Assembly (NCBI GenBank): GCA_965213775.1
Contig: CBDCAC010000008.1
Location: 90,939-154,938, forward strand
Length of the DNA: 64,000 nucleotides
Reading direction: 5' to 3'
DNA from: Lichenicoccus sp965213775
GTDB taxonomy: Bacteria > Pseudomonadota > Alphaproteobacteria > Acetobacterales > Acetobacteraceae
Below are positions 34,600 to 44,144 of the stretch, piece after piece. Made by a program: the position numbers and the translations under genes. Position 1 is the stretch's first letter. The number at the start of each line of letters is the position of its first letter. The notes under the pieces are model-generated. The model worked only from the letters and a program-made list of their open reading frames with translations. It was not told the DNA's origin and ran no database searches.

Positions 34600-34860
34600 C
34601 TAGCGCCGAGAGACGTGCACGCCGATCCGTCGACGATAGACCGCCGTGCCGGAGGCATGCATCGCGTGGCTGACGTAACCCGGGCGATGCATCCGCCGGA
34701 ACGCCACGACCGGCCGGTAGATCGGGCGCGGCGTGGCGGTCAGCGAGTCGAAGGTGAGCTTGGAGGCTTCGGCGTCGGTGACCACGTGCTGGGCGTAGGC
34801 CTGCGACGTGAGCGCAGCGCCGCCGAGCAGGGCGGCCAACAAGGCAGTGCGTAGCGACAC
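34600..34860 (-). CDS. Small secreted protein of unknown function
   Basis: An 86-residue protein with a clear signal peptide (RTALLAALLGGAALTSQAYA, cleavage predicted after AYA). The mature part is a short basic domain: HVVTDAEASKLTFDSLTA, PRPIYRPVV, then RPGYVSHAMHASGTAVYRRR. I do not recognise a family. It lies 66 bp downstream of grxD on the same strand. Codon use and the signal peptide support a real gene. Confidence 0.65.
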   Translation of the reverse strand: MSLRTALLAALLGGAALTSQAYAQHVVTDAEASKLTFDSLTATPRPIYRPVVAFRRMHRPGYVSHAMHASGTAVYRRRIGVHVSRR

Positions 34861-34926
34861 GGCAGGTCCCCTGCGGTTCCGCCACCAGCACTACGACGAG
34901 GCGCGTCCGCAGGTAAAGCTTTTCGA

Positions 34927-35274
34927 TCACACGGCACTTGGGGCGGATGCCTGCTGGATGCCGGCCTGGGCGAACAGGCTCTCGAGCTCGCCGGACTGGT
35001 ACATCTCAGTAACGATATCGCAGCCGCCGACCAGCTCGCCCTGGACGTAGAGCTGCGGGATCGTCGGCCAGCTCGAGAACGCCTTGATGCCGTCGCGCAG
35101 CTCCGGATCCTCCAGCACGTTGGCAGTCTGGAACGGCACGTTCATGTGCGACAGGATCTGCACCACGCGCGCGGAGAAGCCGCATTGCGGGAACATCGCG
35201 TTGCCCTTCATGTAGAGCATGACGGGGTTGGTCTCGATCTCGCCGCGTATGCGCGCGAACACGGTCTCGGTCAT
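34927..35274 (-). CDS. grxD: Monothiol glutaredoxin, Grx4 family
   Basis: A 115-residue monothiol glutaredoxin with the active-site motif CGFS in FPQCGFSARVVQIL. It also has the family's LYMKGNAMFPQ, WPTIPQLYVQGELVGGCDIV and C-terminal SGEL segments. Such proteins carry [2Fe-2S] clusters and act in Fe-S trafficking with BolA proteins. The bolA-like gene lies 25 bp upstream on the same strand, supporting that partnership. The ATG at 35274 is used; the longer open frame upstream lacks similarity. Confidence 0.94.
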   Translation of the reverse strand: MTETVFARIRGEIETNPVMLYMKGNAMFPQCGFSARVVQILSHMNVPFQTANVLEDPELRDGIKAFSSWPTIPQLYVQGELVGGCDIVTEMYQSGELESLFAQAGIQQASAPSAV

Positions 35275-35299
35275 GGCTAGGCTCCTTCGTAATTGGATC

Positions 35300-35530
35300 T
35301 CAAGGCACGTTGGTCTGCAGCGCCAGGGCGTGCAAGGCCCCGCCCATGTGGCCCTGCAGGGCGGCATAGACCATCTGATGCTGCTGCAGGCGGGAGCGGC
35401 CGCGGAACGACTCGCTGACCACCTTGCAGGCATAGTGGTCGCCGTCGCCGGCCAGGTCCTCGATGGTCACGGTCGCGTCCGGCAGCGCCGACCGGATCAT
35501 CGTCTCGATGTCGCCAGCGGCCATCGGCAT
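35300..35530 (-). CDS. BolA family protein
   Basis: A 76-residue BolA-fold protein: IETMIRSALPDATVTIEDLA, DGDHYACKVVSESFRGRSRL, then QQHQMVYAALQGHMGGALHA with the conserved C-terminal His, and LALQT at the end. It pairs with grxD immediately downstream; BolA-Grx4 heterodimers bind [2Fe-2S] clusters. The ATG at 35530 has a GGGGA site; a second ATG at 35524 is possible. It follows purL by 11 bp, so it is at the end of the purine gene cluster. Confidence 0.92.
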   Translation of the reverse strand: MPMAAGDIETMIRSALPDATVTIEDLAGDGDHYACKVVSESFRGRSRLQQHQMVYAALQGHMGGALHALALQTNVP

Positions 35531-35541
35531 GATCGGGTCCC

Positions 35542-37745
<2,204 letters not shown>

Positions 37746-37749
<4 letters not shown>

Positions 37750-38429
37750 GCCGCCAGTGCCCGGGCCAGCCCGTCGAACAGCGGTCGGCCATCGACGCCG
37801 CCGGCGAGCGGATCGACGCGATCCTCGGGGTGCGGCATCAGCCCGAGCACCCGCAGGTTGGCGCTGAACACGCCGGCGATGCCGCGCGCGCTGCCGTTGG
37901 GACTGTCGAGGCGGCCGTCGGCGTCGACGTAGCGGAACGCCACCCGCCCCTCGCCTTCCAGCCGGTCGAGCACCGCCGCGTCGGCGACGTAGTTGCCGTC
38001 GCCATGCGCGAGCGGCGCGCGGAACACGGCCCCCGCCGGCCAGCACCGGGTGAAGGCGGTGTCGGCGCGCTCCACCCTCAGGTGGCAGTCATGCGACAGG
38101 AAGCGCAGGCCGGCGTTGCGCAGCAGCGCCCCCGGCAGCAGCCCGGCCTCGGTCAGGATCTGGAAGCCGTTGCAGACTCCGAGCAGGTGGCCGCCGGCGG
38201 CGGCGAAGTCGCGCACCGCGGCCATGATCGGCGAATGCGCCGCCATCGCGCCGCAGCGCAGGTAGTCGCCGTGGCTGAAGCCGCCCGGCAGCACCAGCAG
38301 GTCGAGCGGCGGAAGTTCACGGTCGCGATGCCACAGCATGCGCGGCGCCCGGCCGGTGGCGCCGCGCAGCGCGATCGCCATGTCGCGCTCCCGGTTGGTG
38401 CCGGGGAACACCACGATGCCGGCACGCAC
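37746..38429 (-). CDS. purQ: Phosphoribosylformylglycinamidine synthase subunit PurQ
   Basis: A 227-residue class I glutamine amidotransferase that supplies ammonia to PurL. The start is RAGIVVFPGTNRERD; the oxyanion/nucleophile elbow is LLGVCNGFQIL with the catalytic Cys; the catalytic His/Glu are in LGLMPHPEDRV. The GTG at 38429 is the natural start, matching family N-termini; the longer open frame upstream is not conserved. It overlaps purL by 4 bp. Confidence 0.95.
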
Positions 38430-38440
38430 CGGCGGCCGGC

Positions 38441-38878
38441 CTAGCCGGGACCGCCGGGCTTGCCGCCTTCGCACGGGAAGCCGTCGTGCAGTGCTGCGTA
38501 GACCACCTCGCCGACCTGGTCACGCAGCCGGTCCCGGTGGCCGTCGATCCAGGAGACCACCATGCCGCGCATGGTCGAGCCGGACGCGGTGCGCGGCACG
38601 CAGATGCCGGACTTGCCCGGCTCGGCGCCGAGATGCTGCATCAGCGCGAAGCTGTCGGCCATGCCGGTGATGTAGGCGTCGCAGATCTGCTGGCCGCCGT
38701 TGCGCGGGCTGTTGCAGAACTGCACGAAGCGGCCCGCCGGCATCGGCGAGACCCGCTGCGCCCGCGCCGGCGTGGCCAGCGCCAGGCCGAGACCGACCAG
38801 GGCCAGGGAACCGACCAAGGCCAGGGAACGGACCAAGGCTAGCGAGAGGCCGACCGAGGCCGGCATCGTGGACGACAT
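38441..38878 (-). CDS. Rap1a/Tai-like secreted protein
   Basis: A 145-residue exported protein sharing the Rap1a/Tai fold pattern: CDAYITGMADSFALM, later ICVPRTASG, MRGMVVSWI, and a C-terminal ALHDGFPC, giving a set of paired cysteines. The signal peptide is long and built from three copies of SLALV[RG] encoded by an 18-bp tandem repeat, ending ATPARAQ. Founding members are type VI secretion immunity proteins, but many homologues lie far from such loci. Here it sits inside the purine cluster between purS (1 bp overlap) and purQ (11 bp gap), so an immunity role is doubtful. Confidence 0.72.
   Translation of the reverse strand: MSSTMPASVGLSLALVRSLALVGSLALVGLGLALATPARAQRVSPMPAGRFVQFCNSPRNGGQQICDAYITGMADSFALMQHLGAEPGKSGICVPRTASGSTMRGMVVSWIDGHRDRLRDQVGEVVYAALHDGFPCEGGKPGGPG
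38792..38845 (-). repeat. 18-bp tandem repeat in a signal peptide, three copies
   Basis: Three 18-bp units (ACCGACCAGGGCCAGGGA and variants, plus-strand reading) occupy 54 bp and encode SLALVR/SLALVG repeats in the hydrophobic core of the Rap1a-like signal peptide. Confidence 0.85.
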
Positions 38879-39117
38879 CACACCACCTCGACGCTGTAGG
38901 TTTCGATCACAGCGTTGGCCAGCAGGCGCTGCGCCATCGCCTCGCCGCGCACACGCGCGGCGGCGGCATCGTCCTGCTCCAGCTCGAGCTCGATCACGCG
39001 GCCGGCGCGCACCGCACCGACCTCGTCGAAGCCGAGCACGTGCAGCGCGTGGCCGATCGCGCGGCCCTGCGGATCGAGCACGCCGTCCCTGAGCATGACG
39101 GTGACGCGGAGCCTCAT
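38878..39117 (-). CDS. purS: Phosphoribosylformylglycinamidine synthase subunit PurS
   Basis: A 79-residue PurS, the small dimeric subunit bridging PurL and PurQ. It shows RLRVTVMLRDGVLDPQGRAI at the start, then HALHVLGFDEVGAVRAGRVI and the C-terminal AMAQRLLANAVIETYSVEV. Length is normal. It lies 10 bp after purC and overlaps the next gene by a single base (TGATG). Confidence 0.94.
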   Translation of the reverse strand: MRLRVTVMLRDGVLDPQGRAIGHALHVLGFDEVGAVRAGRVIELELEQDDAAAARVRGEAMAQRLLANAVIETYSVEVV

Positions 39118-39127
39118 GGCGCCGCAC

Positions 39128-39892
39128 TCACTGCATGACCTCAGGGCCCTTCAGGTCGTTGTTGCCGGCTTCCGGCAGGATGCCGAGCCGCTTGGCGACT
39201 TCCTGGTAGGCCTCCTCGACCCGGCCGAGATCGCGGCGGAAGCGGTCCTTGTCGAGCTTCTCGCTGGTCTTGCTGTCCCACAGGCGGCAATTGTCCGGGC
39301 TGATCTCGTCGGCGAGCACCAGGCGCATGTCCTCGTTTTCCCACAGCCGCCCGAACTCGAGCTTGAAATCGACCAGGGTGATGCCGACGCCCAGGAACAG
39401 GCCGGAGAGGAAGTCGTTGATGCGCAGCGCGAGTGCGACCATGTCGTCCATGTCGGCGGTCGAGGCCCAGCCGAACGCGGTGATGTGCTCCTCGGCCACC
39501 ATGGGATCGCCCAGGCTGTCGTTCTTGTAGTAGTACTCGATGATCGAGCGCGGCAGGCGGGTGCCCTCCGGAATGCCGAGCCGCTTGGACAGGCTGCCGG
39601 CGGCGACGTTGCGCACCACCACCTCCAGCGGCACGATCTCGACCTCGCGTATCAGCTGCTCGCGCATGTTGAGGCGCCGGACGAAGTGCGTCGGCACCCC
39701 GATCTCGTGCAGCCGCAGCATCAGGTGCTCGCTGATCCGGTTGTTCAGCACGCCCTTGCCGGTGATGATCCCCTTCTTGGCGCCGTTGCCCGCAGTGGCG
39801 TCGTCCTTGAAATACTGCACCAGGGTGCCCGGCTCAGGACCCTCGAACAGGATCTTGGCTTTGCCCTCGTAGAGCTGTCGGCGGCGGGCCAT
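39128..39892 (-). CDS. purC: Phosphoribosylaminoimidazole-succinocarboxamide synthase
   Basis: A 254-residue SAICAR synthetase, joining aspartate to CAIR with ATP in purine synthesis. It starts RRRQLYEGKAKILFEGPEPG, has the substrate-binding LVDFKLEFGR, and ends with LADEISPDNCRLWD followed by KLDKDRFRRDLG. Family length and all main motifs are present. It heads the purC-purS-purQ-purL run, with the NRDE gene 62 bp upstream. Confidence 0.96.
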   Translation of the reverse strand: MARRRQLYEGKAKILFEGPEPGTLVQYFKDDATAGNGAKKGIITGKGVLNNRISEHLMLRLHEIGVPTHFVRRLNMREQLIREVEIVPLEVVVRNVAAGSLSKRLGIPEGTRLPRSIIEYYYKNDSLGDPMVAEEHITAFGWASTADMDDMVALALRINDFLSGLFLGVGITLVDFKLEFGRLWENEDMRLVLADEISPDNCRLWDSKTSEKLDKDRFRRDLGRVEEAYQEVAKRLGILPEAGNNDLKGPEVMQ

Positions 39893-39954
39893 TCTGTTCC
39901 TTCACGCGAAGCCGGCGCCAGGTCCGGCGGTCGCGGCGGGATATAGCACCGCCG

Positions 39955-40683
39955 TCAGCGGAACGCGACGGACTCGAACGGCGCGCGATCCGGCGGGCCG
40001 GCGGCGAACAGCCAGTTCGGCGGCGCCGCCTCGTCCTCCGAGACCCCGAGCAGCGAGGAGTTGCTGGTGCCGAAACCGCTGCGGGGCGGGATGTTGAGCT
40101 CGCTCCCGGCCGGCAGCGAGCGGTCCGACAGCAGCCCGATCCAGGTCTTCCAGTCGGGCGGCTCCGGCGTGGGCGCCGCCTCGAAGCGCGGCAGGTGGCG
40201 CGCGATCCGTGGGATCTTCATGTCATCGGGGCCGGCCGTCGCGATCATGTGCATGCCGGGCTGCAGCGGCGTGACCTCGGCATGGCCGTAGCCGAGGCCG
40301 CACAGGTAGAAGGCGTGCCGCCGGTCGGCGACGATCATGTTGAACGAGCGGAAGCTGCCGGCGTCGAGGGCCGCGATCGACGCGGCGGCCGCCTCGGCGG
40401 TGTCGTGGGCGAGCCCGACCAGGGGCAGGTCGCCGCGGGTGCGCTTGCCCGCCGCCGGGCCGAGGCTGCCGACCCGGTTGAGCACCGCCGCGGCGACTCC
40501 GTGCTCGTTGACGGCAAGCCAGCTGCCGCCTCCCAGCCCGTCGCGTCCGCCGACGATGTTCGGCTGCTCGGGCCAGTGCCGGCCCGGCGCCTGCCAGGGT
40601 CGATCGAGGCGCTCGTCGCGGTTGGCGGCGATCAGGAGCGGCCAGGCGCGGCCGGGATCATTGGATACGATGACGGTGCACAC
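39955..40683 (-). CDS. NRDE (TANGO2-like) family protein
   Basis: A 242-residue protein of the NRDE family. The name motif appears as LLIAANRDERLDRPWQAPG, preceded by the usual CTVI start and followed by GGRDGLGGGSWLAVN and GVAAAVLNR. Because family members begin with Met-Cys-Thr, the GTG at 40683 (giving fM-CTVIVSND) is chosen over an upstream ATG. The N-terminal nucleophile Cys2 is kept, consistent with an Ntn-like fold. Bacterial and mitochondrial relatives have been linked to heme trafficking, but the function is unsettled. It lies between purB and purC. Confidence 0.87.
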   Translation of the reverse strand: MCTVIVSNDPGRAWPLLIAANRDERLDRPWQAPGRHWPEQPNIVGGRDGLGGGSWLAVNEHGVAAAVLNRVGSLGPAAGKRTRGDLPLVGLAHDTAEAAAASIAALDAGSFRSFNMIVADRRHAFYLCGLGYGHAEVTPLQPGMHMIATAGPDDMKIPRIARHLPRFEAAPTPEPPDWKTWIGLLSDRSLPAGSELNIPPRSGFGTSNSSLLGVSEDEAAPPNWLFAAGPPDRAPFESVAFR

Positions 40684-40759
40684 GGCAGACCTTATATGGA
40701 GTGCGAAGGCCAAGAGATAGGCTGGCCGCGGCCATCGTGAAGTTTTTGCGGCGGTGCGT

Positions 40760-40799
40760 CATGCCGTCGTCACGGCAAGCATCATGCCGTCGTCACGGC
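40760..40799 (+). repeat. 17-bp direct repeat at the 3' end of purB
   Basis: CATGCCGTCGTCACGGC occurs at 40760-40776 and again at 40783-40799. The second copy contains the last codons of purB. The spacing is 23 bp, consistent with a small tandem duplication. Confidence 0.85.
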
Positions 40800-42158
40800 G
40801 TCGGCGTCGGGCCGCGCCGGACCGGGCTCGCCGAAGGCGCGCCGGAAGCTCTGATCCAGCGCCAGCAGGTGCCGCGCCGGATCCATCGCGCGGTCCAGGA
40901 CCGACGCCGGCACGCGGCCGGCGATCTCGGGATCGGCGTCCAGATGCGCCCGGAAGCCGCGCCCGTCGGGCCGGTCCAGCCCGCTCCAGGTGGCCATCGC
41001 GCTGCGCTGCACGATCCGGTAGGCGTCGTCGCGCAGGATCCCCGACCGGGTCAGCGCCAGCAGCACCTCGCCGCTATGCACCACACCGCCGAGGCTCTCG
41101 AGGTTGGCCAGCATCCGCTCGGGATGGATCACCAGGCGCTCGATCATGCCGGCGAGCCGGGACAGCGCGAAGTCCAGCGCCAGCGTGGCGTCGGGTGCGA
41201 TGTTGCGCTCCACCGCCGAGTGGCTGATGTCGCGCTCGTGCCACAGCGCCACGTTCTCCAGCGCCGGCACCGCGCAGCTGCGCACCAGCCGGGCGAGCCC
41301 GGTCAGGTTCTCGCTGAGCACCGGGTTGCGCTTGTGCGGCATCGCCGACGAGCCCTTCTGCCCGGGATGGAAGAACTCCTCCGCCTCGCGCACCTCGGAG
41401 CGCTGCAGGTGGCGCACCTCGACCGCGAGCCGCTCGATACCGCTCGCCACCACCGCGAGCGCGCAGAAGAAGGCGGCATGCCGGTCGCGCGGGATCACCT
41501 GCGTGGAGACCGGCTCCGGCTGCAGCCCGAGGCGCTCGGCCACGAACGCCTCCACCTCCGGCGTCACGTGGGCGAAGGTGCCGACCGCGCCGGAGATGGC
41601 GCAGCTGGCGATCTCGGCGCGCGCCGTGACCAGCCGCGCCCGGTCGCGCGCGAACTCGGCATGGTGCCCGGCGAGCTTCAGACCGAAGCTGGTCGGCTCG
41701 CCGTGGACCCCGTGGCTGCGTCCGATGGTCAGGGTGAACTTGTGCTCGAAAGCGCGTCGCCGCAGCGCCGCCAGCACCGCGTCGAGCTGCCCGATCAGCA
41801 GGTCGGAGGCCTGCGTCAGCTGCACCGCGAGGCAGGTGTCGAGCACGTCGCTGCTGGTCATGCCGAGATGCACGAAGCGGCTCTCGGGACCGATCTTCTC
41901 GGCGAGCCAGGTGAGGAAGGCGATCACGTCGTGCCGCGTCTCGAGCTCGATCGCGTCGATCCGGGCGAGATCGGCCTCCGAGAACGCCGCCAACGCCGCG
42001 TCGCCGCGGACGCGTATCGCGCGCGCCGCCTCGGCCGGCACATCGCCCGCGCGCGACATCGCCTCGGCCGCCAGCGCCTCGATCTCGAACCAGATGCGGT
42101 AGCGGTTCTCGGGCGTCCAGATCGCGGCCATGGCGGGACGCGTGTAGCGCGGGATCAT
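40782..42158 (-). CDS. purB: Adenylosuccinate lyase
   Basis: A 458-residue PurB, acting twice in purine synthesis (SAICAR to AICAR; adenylosuccinate to AMP). It starts IPRYTRPAMAAIWTPENRYR and carries HDVIAFLTWLAEKIG, GMTSSDVLDTCLAVQL, TIGRSHGVHGEPTSFGLKLA and the fumarase-superfamily loop GSSAMPHKRNPVLSENL with the catalytic Ser. The last 20 or so residues (FGEPGPARPDADAVTTA) look like an extension and end in a duplicated DNA segment. Confidence 0.95.
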   Translation of the reverse strand: MIPRYTRPAMAAIWTPENRYRIWFEIEALAAEAMSRAGDVPAEAARAIRVRGDAALAAFSEADLARIDAIELETRHDVIAFLTWLAEKIGPESRFVHLGMTSSDVLDTCLAVQLTQASDLLIGQLDAVLAALRRRAFEHKFTLTIGRSHGVHGEPTSFGLKLAGHHAEFARDRARLVTARAEIASCAISGAVGTFAHVTPEVEAFVAERLGLQPEPVSTQVIPRDRHAAFFCALAVVASGIERLAVEVRHLQRSEVREAEEFFHPGQKGSSAMPHKRNPVLSENLTGLARLVRSCAVPALENVALWHERDISHSAVERNIAPDATLALDFALSRLAGMIERLVIHPERMLANLESLGGVVHSGEVLLALTRSGILRDDAYRIVQRSAMATWSGLDRPDGRGFRAHLDADPEIAGRVPASVLDRAMDPARHLLALDQSFRRAFGEPGPARPDADAVTTA

Positions 42159-42261
42159 GCGGCACCTTCCGTGCGGTCGCCGGCACGAGGTTGGCCAGCG
42201 GGCCGGTGCTGCTCTAGAGCATCGGCAGGGCGCCGCCGCAAGCCCGTCGCACGGAGCGCCG

Positions 42262-42948
42262 ATGCCGATGCCTCCCCACCTCGCGGCCGAGCTGTTGGCC
42301 CTCGCGCAGGTGCTGCTGATCGACCTCACCCTGGCCGGCGACAACGCGGTGGTCGTGGGCCTCGCGGTAATCAACCTGCCGCGCCGGGAACGGCGCATCG
42401 CGATCCTGTTCGGCATCGCCGCCGCCACCGTGATCCGGGTGGCGCTGGCGACGGTGGCGCTGCGGCTGCTGGCGATCATCGGCCTCACCCTGGCCGGCGG
42501 GCTGCTGCTGCTGTGGGTGTGCTGGCGCATGTACCGCGAGCTGCGCGGCCGGCGGCAGAGCCTCGGGCAGGCCGGTTCGCGCGGCGGCGAGCGGCGCGCC
42601 GGTCCGGGGGAGATGCGACGCGCGGTGATCCGGATCGTGCTGGCCGACCTGTCGATGAGCCTGGACAACATCCTCGCCGTCGCCGGCGCCGCCGCACAGC
42701 ATCCGTGGGTGTTGATCACCGGCCTGGTGTGCTCGGTGCTGCTGATGGGGCTCGCCGCCTCGCTGGTGGCGCGGCTGCTGGAGCGCTACCGCTGGATCGC
42801 CTGGCTCGGGCTGCTGGTGGTGCTCGCCGTGTCGGTCGAGCTGATCGTCCGCGGCACCCACCAGGTGCTGGTCGATCCGAGGGTCGCGCACGCGCCCTGG
42901 CCCTGGCCCTGGCCCTGGTGGGTGCCGGGCTTCGTGTTCGGCAAATGA
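42262..42948 (+). CDS. TerC family (YjbE-type) integral membrane protein
   Basis: A 228-residue membrane protein with about seven helices and the two TerC acidic motifs, LTLAGDNAVVVGLAV near residue 22 and DLSMSLDNILAVAGAA in the second half. The family is associated with metal (Mn2+ or other) export or metallation of secreted proteins. The C-terminus ends in a Pro-Trp run (PWPWPWPWW) from a 6-bp tandem repeat. The start is ATG at 42262, with a second Met two codons later. No metal riboswitch was recognised upstream. Confidence 0.88.
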   Translation: MPMPPHLAAELLALAQVLLIDLTLAGDNAVVVGLAVINLPRRERRIAILFGIAAATVIRVALATVALRLLAIIGLTLAGGLLLLWVCWRMYRELRGRRQSLGQAGSRGGERRAGPGEMRRAVIRIVLADLSMSLDNILAVAGAAAQHPWVLITGLVCSVLLMGLAASLVARLLERYRWIAWLGLLVVLAVSVELIVRGTHQVLVDPRVAHAPWPWPWPWWVPGFVFGK

Positions 42949-43008
42949 TGTCGATGTCGAAAGGGACACGGTAGAGTCCGCGGCCGCGCCACCGACGAAG
43001 GGGAAACC

Positions 43009-43947
43009 ATGAAGGCTGAGCTTCTCGACGTCTTCGCGGTCCGGGCGAACCCGCTTCGCTGGAGGCAGCCGGAAGCCGTGGCCAAGGACTGGGTGGCGCA
43101 CATGCTGGACAGCGGCGTCCGGCTGCACCTGATCGAGGTGCAGTACGGCGAGCGGCCGTTCCTCTACGCCGACATCGCGCACGTCAACCATGTCGGGCTG
43201 CGCGCGCGCACCTGGTGCTGGTCCAAGGAGAACGCGCTGAACATCGGCATCTCGCGGGCGCCCGACGCGCGCTACATCGCGACTTCCGACAGCGACGTGT
43301 TCCACCGGCGCCCCTCGTGGGCCGCCGAGACGGTGCAGGCGCTGCAGCATTACGACGTGGTGCAGCCTTGGTCGGACGCCTACGACCTCGGGCCGCACGA
43401 CGAGCACATCCAGCACCACGTCTCGTTCTGCCGGCAGTACCTGCACGGCCAGCCTGTAAGCCCGCGCGGGCCGGGATGGTGGAAGTTCTCCGGCGGCCCC
43501 TACGACTATCCGCATTCCGGCTACGTGTGGGCGTGGACGCGACAGGCGCTGGACTGGCTGGGCGGCCTGTTCGAGGTCGGCGGCATGGGCTCGGGCGACC
43601 ACCACATGGCGCTGGCGCTGGCCGGACAGGGCGCGGCCTCGCTTCCGAGCGGCTGCTCCACCGCCTATCGCGACCACGTGCTGCGCTGGCAGGCGCGGGC
43701 GCGGACCCATATCAACGGCAATATCGGCTACGTCCCGGGCACGCTGGAGCACCGCTTCCACGGCCGCAAGGACGACCGCGGCTACCTGAGCCGGTGGGAC
43801 ATGTTCATCCGGCACGGCTTCGATCCCGAGACCGACCTCAAGCGCAACACGCACGGCGTGTTCGAGTGGACCGGCAACAAGCCGGCGCTGCGACGCGAGT
43901 TCGACCTCTACCTGCGCAGCCGCAACGAGGACGCGAACGCGCTCTGA
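43009..43947 (+). CDS. Putative GT-A-like glycosyltransferase
   Basis: A 312-residue soluble protein without a recognised named family. It has features of a GT-A fold: KENALNIGISRAPDARYIATSDSDVFH places a DSD metal-binding motif after a likely nucleotide-sugar-binding helix, as in galactosyltransferase-like and phage-type enzymes. Later segments rich in Trp, His and Tyr (GPGWWKFSGGPYDYPHSGYV, GGMGSGDHHMALAL) could form the acceptor site; the GDHH element resembles the second acidic motif of GT2/GT7-like enzymes. It lies 60 bp after the TerC gene; a palindromic element follows it. Confidence 0.65.
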   Translation: MKAELLDVFAVRANPLRWRQPEAVAKDWVAHMLDSGVRLHLIEVQYGERPFLYADIAHVNHVGLRARTWCWSKENALNIGISRAPDARYIATSDSDVFHRRPSWAAETVQALQHYDVVQPWSDAYDLGPHDEHIQHHVSFCRQYLHGQPVSPRGPGWWKFSGGPYDYPHSGYVWAWTRQALDWLGGLFEVGGMGSGDHHMALALAGQGAASLPSGCSTAYRDHVLRWQARARTHINGNIGYVPGTLEHRFHGRKDDRGYLSRWDMFIRHGFDPETDLKRNTHGVFEWTGNKPALRREFDLYLRSRNEDANAL

Positions 43948-44000
43948 CGCGGCCGCCGCCCCGCTTATACCAACGGCCCTGAAATACTGACCGCCAGCAG

Positions 44001-44117
44001 GCAAGGCTGGGCTCTGCCCAGACCCGCCAAACGCCTCGGCCTTTGGAAACCATCCTAAGATAATCGGATTCTCAAGGCATGGCCTTGAGCGGGTCCAGGG
44101 CAGAGCCCTGGCCTTGC
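44001..44117. repeat. Dispersed palindromic element, complete copy 7
   Basis: The clearest complete copy (117 bp). Left half GCAAGGCTGGGCTCTGCCCA, GACCCGCC, AACGCCTCGGCCTTTGG. The core is TCCTAAGATAATCGG. Right half CTCAAGGCATGGCCTTGAGC, GGGTCC, AGGGCAGAGCCCTGGCCTTGC. Left and right halves are imperfect inverted copies of each other. Confidence 0.9.
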
Positions 44118-44144
44118 ATGGATCACATGCAGAGGCCGCTCGTA

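Noticed and set aside
38441..38878. A type VI or contact-dependent toxin-immunity locus around the Rap1a-like gene
   Set aside because: No effector, VgrG, Hcp or PAAR gene is nearby; all neighbours are purine biosynthesis genes.
42159..42261. Metal riboswitch (yybP-ykoY type) upstream of the TerC-like gene
   Set aside because: The gap is only 103 bp and shows no recognisable conserved loops or terminator.
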